From Candidatus Villigracilis affinis (GTDB lineage: Bacteria; Chloroflexota; Anaerolineae; Anaerolineales; Villigracilaceae): 64,000 bases of DNA. Location: contig JADKEA010000010.1 in assembly GCA_016718275.1 (NCBI GenBank), forward strand, positions 115,907 to 179,906, given 5' to 3'. A program made the position numbers and the translations under genes. Within the stretch, counting starts at the first letter, position 1. Each line of letters opens with the position of its first letter. A model generated the notes under the pieces. The model saw nothing but the letters and a program-made list of their open reading frames with translations, did no database searches and was not told the DNA's origin. This document shows positions 48,901 through 55,293 of this stretch, in pieces.

Positions 48901-49834
48901 GGTTTTGATATGTATGGCTTAAGTCTACTTTTAGGACTGCCCCGGCCTGTATTCTTGGCATCCATTGAATCTGGAACAATTCAGAGGCGTTGTTTGTACT
49001 TTCAACTTCGACAACCTCGGGCTGAATCCCTTCTTGCGTTTTTAAATCAAAAAGCGTGGAACTGATCTTGTCTTGTGATTCAATGGCTGACTTAAGAATT
49101 GAAAACTTGTTGGAGTCGGGCGAACCTTGTAAATATTGCTGATCTGACAGGACAAGATATGTTGAACTCAAACCGCTTAACGGTTGCATCAAATCTTGAA
49201 GGTTTTTCTTCTCGGTAATCCCCACAATGGATCCAAGCGCAGTGCCCTGTTCTGTCTTGTATTTTAGTGCTGTGACAAGAATGAGCTCTTCCTCATATAA
49301 AGGTGAAAGCCCATAAAGGGCTATGGAAGGGTGCTTGTCAAATTTTTGATCAAAGATCAATGGGTCGAGTGTTTTTCCCTGCCAGGTTTCATCGGTGGCA
49401 ATTTTTATTTGCCCCTCCGTGTCCAGAAGCAGGAATTGATCGAATGCAGGCATACTCTCCTGCTGATTCAGGTTATTAAACTCTTGCAGGATGCCTTCCC
49501 GAATGGCCAGGAACTCATCACTTTTTGGGTCTGAATGAAGTGCAAGCTCAAGCAGGATCTGAAAATCGCTGCTTTTGAGCAATTTCTCAAACTGGATTTC
49601 CTTCTCGCCAACTTCCTGGTCAATAACCCTTAATTGGGAAGTGAGCAAGTTTTGTGATTGGATGCCCGCCTGCTCACGTAACAACGCACGCGTACGAAAA
49701 TAAGCCGTTCCCGCCATCAAAGCGAGAGGGAGAAAAGTAAAGATTAAGAGCGTTCTTACAAGAGTACCTGCCAGACTGCCCTTATATCTTTTTTGATTTG
49801 GGTCCAATACGGGCGTCGTTTGAGTTGCTGTCAT
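45968..49834 (-). CDS. array sensor 1: giant Cache-HAMP protein with five GAF domains
   Basis: The first and largest array member has 1288 residues. One N-terminal helix (about 25-45), a Cache-like region (46-345, LLLDTEGQIKIATDETWQGK), a second helix (about 347-370), and HAMP precede tandem GAF-like domains at about 430-580, 600-770, 785-935, 945-1090 and 1095-1240. The first and fourth keep the array form (QQFGFYQASVFLMDQSG; RFDFYHASVFLHDLPGEFAV). It ends with the shared tail (ERLIYEVTSKIRRSTDIQSI). No kinase is present. Its third, fourth and fifth GAFs resemble those in the hybrid kinase downstream, so it could be the scaffold between membrane sensors and kinase; that is inference. It starts 7 bases after a receiver gene. 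Confidence 0.88.
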   Translation of the reverse strand: MTATQTTPVLDPNQKRYKGSLAGTLVRTLLIFTFLPLALMAGTAYFRTRALLREQAGIQSQNLLTSQLRVIDQEVGEKEIQFEKLLKSSDFQILLELALHSDPKSDEFLAIREGILQEFNNLNQQESMPAFDQFLLLDTEGQIKIATDETWQGKTLDPLIFDQKFDKHPSIALYGLSPLYEEELILVTALKYKTEQGTALGSIVGITEKKNLQDLMQPLSGLSSTYLVLSDQQYLQGSPDSNKFSILKSAIESQDKISSTLFDLKTQEGIQPEVVEVESTNNASELFQIQWMPRIQAGAVLKVDLSHTYQNLGSLAPFTILLFMGALIATGLVLVFWTVRIIKPLRSLSQIAHGFADGDWSQRAEVKGDDEVGLLANSFNRMADEVGNLYRSLEQTVEERSRQIRTAAEVAQNVTSLSSLDEVLDKTVELLVQQFGFYQASVFLMDQSGKTLEFKTGFGSATSGLIKRKYRLEVNSDSIIGWVSANNQPRIASDVSEDPIHLKNELLPETRSEASLPISIGHLVLGVLDVQSTQVGAFDDSETVAMLQTLASQTATAIQTAGLTETSQVNFEELSHLYRSSRLIAEANTESEIFEIGSKILKDAPYSVSVFRTITKKLELFSHSNGIKGNIKLPSHNEASLAEIENYLFGGPVIASATENGVPAILVSIMQMLKLDSAAFLPLRKSGELIAFITMGGAQRSLSNATMQPYANLADLMAVTMEKVDAIQQTEKHLREVEALVSINEVVATSSDLQSFFMNLLAKIQQVIGDYSMIVALYNEKDNTIRIPFAYEDGKITSIESFPLGEGLTSILIRTRQPLMIVENTEKRMIEMGAKFSGKPGRSWMGAPMLVQNNPIGALIIQDLEEEHAFDDDDLKFFNTIAGQVAGVIHNVHLLDESQHRALQLETAAEIARDISGSLNLDELLIKAVNFIRERFDFYHASVFLHDLPGEFAVIREATGEAGTQMKRSGYKIGIGSKSIVGYVSSRGEMLVVGDTTKDATYYANPLFPDTRSEAAVPLKVGERILGVLDVQSVHPYAFTEDKLRSLQILADQVAIAVVNTELFAETQEHLSQHRLLHHITTTAASGTTLEEALENAVNGLQVTLGGDRVTILLANREKSMLEVKASMGYAEDVAKVQIPIGSGITGWAAAHKRPLRIKDVTDDPRYIRVSSNTRSELAIPLVYRNELLGVLNVESEQADAYTENDEEMLGTLGGSLAAIIANARLLEQIRVQAERERLIYEVTSKIRRSTDIQSILNTTASELSRLTGAHYTKIRIKPDDTKQENNQ

Positions 49835-49841
49835 TGACGGG

Positions 49842-50294
49842 TTAACTATACTCCCAAACCGGCTCTCCGCTTAAGATACGACGAATTTGATCAGGAAAAC
49901 GGTCTGGGTCAAGCGGTTTGCCCAAAAAGCCATCGAACCCCGAATCTTTTGCCTTTGTCATTTGCTCCATGCTGGCTTCTGCTGTCACGGCAATGATCGG
50001 CACCGCTTTGAAACGCTCGGATGCGCGGATCTTCTTCAACGCCCCGTAGCCGTCCTCATAGGGCAGGCGGATATCCATAAGAATAAGGTCAAGGCGTGGC
50101 AATGTGTCGGCGTATTCCACTACTTCGTAACCGGATGTCTTCCACTCGCAATGGATTCCCAAATACCCCAACATGCGCGCGATCAGCACAAAGTTGGAAA
50201 CATTGTCCTCGACAACCAGGACAGCCGCATCCTTTGGGATATTCGGTTTGCGAATTGGCTGTGTATCTGATATGGCAGGAATTTGGTCAGACAT
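49842..50294 (-). CDS. single-domain response regulator (receiver only), second of pair
   Basis: The 150-residue protein has a basic N-terminal extension (about 25 residues) and a receiver with VLVVEDNVSNFVLIARMLGY, phosphoacceptor in LILMDIRLPYEDGYGAL (about D73), VTAEA and the K-P turn GFLGKPLDPD. There is no output domain. Receivers of this EDN...MDI.LP kind usually take phosphate from hybrid kinases. The only hybrid kinase in this operon lies 30 kb downstream, and this is a plausible partner. It overlaps the other receiver gene by 8 bases and precedes the giant sensor 1 by 7. Confidence 0.9.
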   Translation of the reverse strand: MSDQIPAISDTQPIRKPNIPKDAAVLVVEDNVSNFVLIARMLGYLGIHCEWKTSGYEVVEYADTLPRLDLILMDIRLPYEDGYGALKKIRASERFKAVPIIAVTAEASMEQMTKAKDSGFDGFLGKPLDPDRFPDQIRRILSGEPVWEYS

Positions 50295-50682
50295 TAGGAC
50301 TCCTTGTTATATAGCGTTCGATCTGCTGGGAAAGCGTATCAATATCAATGGGCTTTTGGATATATCCATCACATCCCGCTTCCAGTGATTTTTCGCGATC
50401 GCCGCGCATCACATTTGCAGTAACTGCCACGATGGGGATTTTTGTAAATTTTTGAACTGCTTTGATTTTTGCGGTTAGGGTGTAGCCATCCATGTCCGGC
50501 ATGTTGATATCCATCAGGACAAGGTCAATATTGCCATTTTCCAGATTTTCCAGCGCCTGGCCTGCATTAACGGCTTCGATAACAACATAATCCTCAGATT
50601 CAAGAACTCTGCGAATCAAACTTCTGTTGTCGGGATTATCTTCCACATAAAGTATAGTACCTTTTTTTGTTTCCGGTAACAT
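50287..50682 (-). CDS. single-domain response regulator (receiver only), first gene of the 40-kb operon
   Basis: The start at 50682 (MLPETKKGTILYVEDNPDNR) follows a near-perfect GGAGG seven bases upstream; a frame from 50718 is not needed. The 131 residues are a receiver only: YVEDN, LVLMDINMPDMDGYTLTAKI (phosphoacceptor near D60), VTANVMRGD and the K-P turn GYIQKPIDID. Receivers of this type act as phosphate carriers or bind partner proteins. This is the most upstream gene of the array, so the promoter should lie in the roughly 70 bases between it and the terminator at 50753; I see no clear -35/-10 pair there. Confidence 0.9.
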   Translation of the reverse strand: MLPETKKGTILYVEDNPDNRSLIRRVLESEDYVVIEAVNAGQALENLENGNIDLVLMDINMPDMDGYTLTAKIKAVQKFTKIPIVAVTANVMRGDREKSLEAGCDGYIQKPIDIDTLSQQIERYITRSPNV

Positions 50683-50752
50683 ACGGCTGCCTCCAACCTG
50701 AATTTTACTGTAAGTCATGCCTACCTACATAACAGCAACCTTACAGATGGAA

Positions 50753-50783
50753 TAAAAAATCGAGGCAGGCAAATCCTCGATTT
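50753..50783 (-). terminator. intrinsic terminator after tRNA-Gly
   Basis: AAATCGAGG (minus strand, 50783-50775) pairs with CCTCGATTT (50765-50757) around a nine-base loop and is followed by a run of six T. It separates the tRNA from the sensor operon. Confidence 0.8.
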
Positions 50784-50789
50784 GGTTAG

Positions 50790-50861
50790 AGCGGGTGATG
50801 GGACTCGAACCCACGATATCTTGCTTGGGAAGCAAGCGTTCTACCACTGAACTACACCCGC
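50790..50861 (-). tRNA. tRNA-Gly (anticodon CCC)
   Basis: The minus strand gives a full cloverleaf: acceptor GCGGGTG/CACCCGC, the D arm around TAGTTCAGTGGTAGAAC, anticodon stem CTTGC/GCAAG enclosing TTCCCAA (anticodon CCC), and the T arm GTGGGTTCGAGTCCCAT. The discriminator base is T, and the 3' CCA is not encoded. The length is 72 bases. It lies upstream of the sensor operon, with its 3' end facing it. Confidence 0.95.
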
Positions 50862-50942
50862 TTGGTTGAATGAATTGGATTATAAGCGACATGGAAAAGG
50901 CATGTCAAGCAGAGGAAAATCTGCGCTTCATTGCTGACCTGT

Positions 50943-51989
50943 TTACTGGTTCCGTTTAAGGAGCAGGTTTGCCAGTTCACGCATGGATTTGCCTGCCTCA
51001 CCTTTTGGATCGGCTTTGTTTAGGAATTCGAGGGCTTTTTGGGTCTCTTTTTCGGCAACTTCCTTTGCGTAGCTTTTTCCACCTTCCTCTTCGAGTTGGG
51101 CGGCGACTTCTTTAACCTCATTGGGGGCGATGGGTCCCTGCATCCAGCGTTTGGCGAAATTACCCTGCTTGCCTAGACCATATAGAATGGGGAGGGAATT
51201 TTTTCCTTCCACCAAGTCACCTGCCGCAGATTTGCCCGTAACGGCTTCGTCACCCCATATTCCGAGAATATCATCCTGTACCTGAAACGCCAGCCCGAGA
51301 TGGTGACCAAACAAGCGATAGGCTTCCTGCTTGGATTCGTCGGCGCCGCCGAGCAGCGCGCCGATATGGGTGCAGGCTGAGAGCAGGGCGGAGGTTTTCC
51401 CGCTGACCATGGGCCAGTAGTCATCGATGCCGAGATCGCTGTGTTCTTCGTAGGACATATCCAAAAATTGACCACGTGTCAGGTCGAGGCAGATGTCATT
51501 CAATATTTTTGCGGCTTTGACCACAATCTCCGCTGGATAATATTCGATCAGATCAACGACGGCTTGGTTGGCGATGACGAACAGGGCATCGCCAGCATTG
51601 ATCGCCATTGGCGCACCCCATTTGACCCAAACCGTATTCCTACCGCGCCTTTTATCTGAATTGTCTTGAATATCATCATGTACCAAAGAGAAGTTGTGAA
51701 CCAGTTCAACCGCGGCGGCTGCGGATTTTGCGCGTAGCCAGTAAGATGTGTACGTGTCTGAGGTTGTTGTTTCTACTTCATTTTCATTACATGAAGCAGT
51801 GGATAATAAAACAAGTAAGGGACGTATGCGTTTGCCTGTGGCTTCCGGGCCGGCACCGTCACCTGTCCAACCCATATGGTAGGTGAGCATCTCGTGGAAG
51901 GGTTGGGTGCGGGGCTGATCGAGGCGGGCGACCTGGCGTTGTAATTCCTCTTCAACAGCCTTGAGCATGGTTTTCTGAATATTTGTCAT
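50943..51989 (-). CDS. polyprenyl (geranylgeranyl-type) diphosphate synthase
   Basis: The 348-residue protein has both aspartate-rich motifs of trans-prenyltransferases: DDIQD at about 105-109 (FSLVHDDIQDNSDKRRG) and DDILGIWGD near 240 (FQVQDDILG). It also has GKRIRP at 52-57 for diphosphate binding. Such enzymes join isopentenyl diphosphate to an allylic primer to make C15-C20 or longer chains for quinones, carotenoids or lipids; the chain length cannot be read safely here. The start is supported by GGAAATCATC before ATG. A HAD phosphatase gene lies 42 bases upstream in the same direction. Confidence 0.92.
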   Translation of the reverse strand: MTNIQKTMLKAVEEELQRQVARLDQPRTQPFHEMLTYHMGWTGDGAGPEATGKRIRPLLVLLSTASCNENEVETTTSDTYTSYWLRAKSAAAAVELVHNFSLVHDDIQDNSDKRRGRNTVWVKWGAPMAINAGDALFVIANQAVVDLIEYYPAEIVVKAAKILNDICLDLTRGQFLDMSYEEHSDLGIDDYWPMVSGKTSALLSACTHIGALLGGADESKQEAYRLFGHHLGLAFQVQDDILGIWGDEAVTGKSAAGDLVEGKNSLPILYGLGKQGNFAKRWMQGPIAPNEVKEVAAQLEEEGGKSYAKEVAEKETQKALEFLNKADPKGEAGKSMRELANLLLKRNQ

Positions 51990-52031
51990 GATGATTTCCG
52001 TTTTGCAGGATTGAGCGTGCGTCGCACGACT

Positions 52032-52634
52032 TTACCAGATTTTCAAATCCCTTTCCAGTTGTTCTGGTGACTGGAAGTGAATGGTATGGAAACCCATTTT
52101 GCGGGCGACTTCGATATTTGGAAGCGAGTCATCAACGAACAAGCACTCACTGGCTTTTCGGCCAATCCTATCCAATGTGAGTTGGAAGATGGCAGGGTCT
52201 GGCTTGATGAGCTTGTGCTCGCCTGAGATGATCATGTCATCGAAGAGGTCGAGGAAATCATAGCGTTTTTGCATGAGCGGGAATTTTTCGGCGGAGAAAT
52301 TGCTGAGTAGATAAATCGGCCAGCCTTCGCGCTTCAACCTGCGGACAATTTCCACTGTGCCATGATAGACGTCGGTGATGCTGTCTTCCCAATATGTGTC
52401 ATAAGCTTGGATGAGGTCAGCGTAATGCGGGTATTGCTCTGAAAGAAGTGCGATGCCCTCCTTGAATGGACGGCCTGCGTCTTGATGCGCATTCCATTCG
52501 TGGAAGCGAATTTCCTGGAGGAAAGAGTCAACAGCTTGCGGGTCGGGGAAGAAGCGATCGTATACGGCGTGAGCATCCCACTTAACGAAGACATTGCCAA
52601 AGTCAAAGATGATGGTTGTGATGGCGGAATCCAT
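52032..52634 (-). CDS. HAD-superfamily hydrolase (class IA, YihX-like)
   Basis: The 200 residues contain HAD motif I as TTIIFDFGNVFVKWD (D11; the second Asp is replaced by N at the usual +2-type position, as in YihX-like members). Motif II is YLLSNFSAE, motif III lysine is in HKLIKPDPAIFQ, and motif IV is LFVDDSLPNIEVA. A helical cap lies between residues 20 and 90. It is probably a small-molecule phosphatase, perhaps on sugar phosphates; the substrate is unknown. It starts directly at the stop of the gene upstream with no gap, so the two are co-translated or at least co-transcribed. Confidence 0.9.
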   Translation of the reverse strand: MDSAITTIIFDFGNVFVKWDAHAVYDRFFPDPQAVDSFLQEIRFHEWNAHQDAGRPFKEGIALLSEQYPHYADLIQAYDTYWEDSITDVYHGTVEIVRRLKREGWPIYLLSNFSAEKFPLMQKRYDFLDLFDDMIISGEHKLIKPDPAIFQLTLDRIGRKASECLFVDDSLPNIEVARKMGFHTIHFQSPEQLERDLKIW

Positions 52635-53561
52635 TTATTGTATTAATCTCCAGACTTCAAAACCTGCGAACCCAGTGGAGCCGAGTTTTGCGCGGGGTTT
52701 TGCCGTCCATTGTGCGAACATGCCGAGCGTTGGGTCTGACGGGTCGTACAACATGACTTCGTCGATGATGAAGCCCTGCTCGGTATTGTAATTGGTGACG
52801 GAGTACACGCGCCCTTGTGAGTCGACGCGATTGACGACGAGCATGTGTTCGAAATTGCCTTCCGTGCCCGAGTAGATATAAACAAAATCCCCTGGCAGGA
52901 GCGGGTTGGCGCGCCAATCGAACTGATTGATCTTTACTTTATATCTTGTGTTTGTGTAGAGTTCTTTTGGGAACGCGGTTTTGATGGTGATCTGGTCTTT
53001 GCCAAGATCGGGATTGATGAGGAAGAAGTCGTGTGCTTCAAGCGTGCTTTCGCTCAGGATGCCTGCTTTTTGCAGGATGGCGATGGCGAGCGGCCCACAG
53101 GTGTTGCTTGGGTCTGAAAAGCGGACGTGATTGATAAGCACCGACATTTGTTTGCTTTGTTCATAGGTCGGGGCAATAAAGAACAGGGACGCTTCATATA
53201 ATTTGATCTGTTGTTCGAGCGTGAGCGGACCCGCGGGGACGATCTCTCCCGTGCCGATCATGACCTGTGCGGTGGAGAGTGTGGCGGTCGCCGATGGAAG
53301 CGGTGTGGAGGTTGGCAAAGAGGTCGGCGTCGACGTAAATGTCGGCGCGGACGTGCCTGCTTCGGTGGCCGTAGGGCGGGCTGTGTTCGTGCCCGTTGGA
53401 AGTGCGGTGGCGGGAATCAGCGTACTCTTTATCCCCGCGATAAGACTTCCGCTGGGGGCGGCAGGCTGCGGGACGAATAGAAAACCGATAAAAAAAAGAC
53501 TTGCGATCAGCGCGCCGATGCCAAGCCCAAAACTTAGATATCTAATGTCAGATGGTCGCAT
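52635..53561 (-). CDS. membrane-anchored cysteine peptidase/amidase-like protein
   Basis: The 308-residue protein has one N-terminal helix (about 11-31) and a Ser/Thr/Pro-rich linker (about 35-100, PTATEAGTSAPTFTSTPTSL), so it is anchored with the rest outside the cytoplasm. The folded part carries C155 in SNTCGPLAIAILQKAG, then GDFVYIYSG, H239 in FEHMLVVNRV, and N258 in VTNYN. This Cys-His-Asn order fits the NlpC/P60, CHAP or C39-like papain fold. Cell-wall or peptide cleavage is likely but untested; no cell-wall binding repeat is seen. The linker type is common in Anaerolineae surface proteins. Confidence 0.65.
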   Translation of the reverse strand: MRPSDIRYLSFGLGIGALIASLFFIGFLFVPQPAAPSGSLIAGIKSTLIPATALPTGTNTARPTATEAGTSAPTFTSTPTSLPTSTPLPSATATLSTAQVMIGTGEIVPAGPLTLEQQIKLYEASLFFIAPTYEQSKQMSVLINHVRFSDPSNTCGPLAIAILQKAGILSESTLEAHDFFLINPDLGKDQITIKTAFPKELYTNTRYKVKINQFDWRANPLLPGDFVYIYSGTEGNFEHMLVVNRVDSQGRVYSVTNYNTEQGFIIDEVMLYDPSDPTLGMFAQWTAKPRAKLGSTGFAGFEVWRLIQ

Positions 53562-53642
53562 GGCATGTATTTTATCGCTTGTCTCATGAATAAGTAAACC
53601 TTGTAATCGAGGGTGGGAGATGGTACTTGGAAGATAGGTGTT

Positions 53643-54491
53643 CTATTTTGGGGGAAACATTTCAACGATGGTGAAATCGACCCAGAACAGTGACTGTGTG
53701 TTGGGAATGTTATCAATGAGCGCCTGACCGATCTCTTTCGAGGGATCCTGCAAATCCTTCCACCAGGGCTTATCGGCGAGATACCCATATTGAAAGCCAA
53801 CAGGCGCAGGCGCGAAGGTTTTGCCCCATTCTGTGAATTCACCCACCATTTGGTCAAAAGATTCAAATCCCTGGCTGTCGTTGATGAACACGATCCCATC
53901 GCGGACAGTGGGCGGCATCCAGGCGGAATCCCAGTGTTTGAGGAACAGACGATAATTCGAGTTGTGTTTTCGGATCGCGCTCACCCAATCCTGCGCAACT
54001 ACGTCTGTGATCGGTTCTCCCTGCGGGCCTTTTGTTGACTGATACCATTCCACATCCACGCCGAAACCGACGACGCTGGGATGATGGCTGTACTGGTTTA
54101 GCACGATGTCGATCAATTCGTCCATGCTGGCGTTGCCTGCCTCCACTTGAAGCCAGACATCGTAACCCTGTTCGTCGAAGGCGGTGAGCAATTCTTCGTT
54201 CATGTCCACGTATCCGCAGGTGATGTTGGGGTCAGCGGTTTCGCAGTTGAAGTTGAGATAGGTTCCTTCTCCAGAAATCACACCGACGATCCAGATCACG
54301 GCGGGCCTTGCGCCTTCGAATTTCGCGGCGATCTGCTTGCCGACATCGGGCCAATACTCGTTGCCTGGGTTGAAGGTCGGCCCATAGGGTGAATAGCGAT
54401 AGCCCGCCTCCAGTTTGGCGGGAGTTTGTGCGGGCGCCGATGTGCAGCTTGTGAGGAGCAGAATGATGAGCGCTGTGTAAAGAATTTTCAT
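53643..54491 (-). CDS. hypothetical lipoprotein, possible TIM-barrel hydrolase
   Basis: The 282-residue protein has a lipoprotein signal (MKILYTALIILLLTSCTSAP, lipobox cysteine at residue 16). The mature part contains AVIWIVGVISGEG, GYDVWLQVEAGNASMDELID, VVGFGVDVEWYQSTKG and YRLFLKHWDSAWMPP. The alternating strands that end in acidic or aromatic residues (DVEWY, KHWDSAW) suggest a TIM-barrel glycoside-hydrolase-like fold, but I cannot assign a family. It follows the ABC exporter genes by 2 bases and may share their transcript. Confidence 0.6.
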   Translation of the reverse strand: MKILYTALIILLLTSCTSAPAQTPAKLEAGYRYSPYGPTFNPGNEYWPDVGKQIAAKFEGARPAVIWIVGVISGEGTYLNFNCETADPNITCGYVDMNEELLTAFDEQGYDVWLQVEAGNASMDELIDIVLNQYSHHPSVVGFGVDVEWYQSTKGPQGEPITDVVAQDWVSAIRKHNSNYRLFLKHWDSAWMPPTVRDGIVFINDSQGFESFDQMVGEFTEWGKTFAPAPVGFQYGYLADKPWWKDLQDPSKEIGQALIDNIPNTQSLFWVDFTIVEMFPPK

Positions 54492-54493
54492 TG

Positions 54494-55291
54494 CTATGAC
54501 CCAGTTCCTGTGTAGCTATTTACGCCTTTTGTCCACACCCAATAGGTGAGGGCAAACAAGCCAATGCCGATGACGGGGGAGAAGTAAGTGAGGTGCGAAA
54601 CCTCCTCGGGGCGTAAAAATATCTGCGATGGATAGAAGGCGATGAAACCGATCGGCAGGACGTATGTGAAGGTGAAACGAAAAGCGCCGTCGAAGATGGA
54701 CATGGGGTAGGGGGCAAACTCACGCAATCTCCATGCCAGCCCGAGCACGGGGTATGAGTCCAGCACCCAGAAGGCGGCACAGGCAGCCAGCACCACAATG
54801 GAAATTTGCACGAGCGCGGCGCTGAACAAGGTAATGAACAACAGACCCACGCGGCCAAACGTCCATGCAACGTGAAGTTGACTGGCGGTGTAGATCAACA
54901 AGGCGGTCCCCACAAAAAGCTGGGTCAAGCCCTTCAGGTCGAACATTTCGGAGGTGTAGTAGAACATCATGTTCAACGGGCGGAAGTAGTACTTCAGGAA
55001 ATTTCCCTGCTGCAGGTTGAAGCGTAACTGCCAGAAATGATCGAAGATGATCTGCATGGGTGAGATGGCGATCATGTAAAAGGCGTAGATGAAAGCCATT
55101 TCCATCAGCGACCAGCCCGCGAGGTCGGGCACAGTATCGAAGATGACCCAAAACACCCCCAGTGTGATGAGGCTCGAAAAGAACATTCCGATCGAACTGA
55201 TGATAAAGTCCACGCGATATTGCAGGCGCGCCTTGATGTATTGCGCCTCGATAATGAAGTACAGTCGAATGTATTCGCCGATGCTGCGCAT
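54494..55291 (-). CDS. ABC-2 exporter permease, second subunit (COG3694-like)
   Basis: The 265-residue protein has six membrane helices and the ABC-2 family features FIISSIGMFFSSLITLGVFW, the AFIYAFYMIAISPMQIIFDH segment, and RFTFTYVLPIGFIAFYPSQI near the end. It is paired with the other permease 2 bases upstream and an ATPase before that. Three-gene sets of this kind are often involved in export of antibiotics or unknown small molecules, and the substrate is not readable. Confidence 0.88.
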   Translation of the reverse strand: MRSIGEYIRLYFIIEAQYIKARLQYRVDFIISSIGMFFSSLITLGVFWVIFDTVPDLAGWSLMEMAFIYAFYMIAISPMQIIFDHFWQLRFNLQQGNFLKYYFRPLNMMFYYTSEMFDLKGLTQLFVGTALLIYTASQLHVAWTFGRVGLLFITLFSAALVQISIVVLAACAAFWVLDSYPVLGLAWRLREFAPYPMSIFDGAFRFTFTYVLPIGFIAFYPSQIFLRPEEVSHLTYFSPVIGIGLFALTYWVWTKGVNSYTGTGS

Positions 55292-55293
55292 GA

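Noticed and set aside
18491..49834. Histidine kinase or cyclase domains hidden in the array proteins
   Set aside because: I looked for H-E-L-R/N, N-box, G-box, GGDEF and EAL patterns at the C-termini; none is present and each protein ends just after the short tail.
53203..53589. Valine-rich 128-codon plus-strand ORF
   Set aside because: It is the antisense of the Ser/Thr/Pro-rich linker of the peptidase-like gene.
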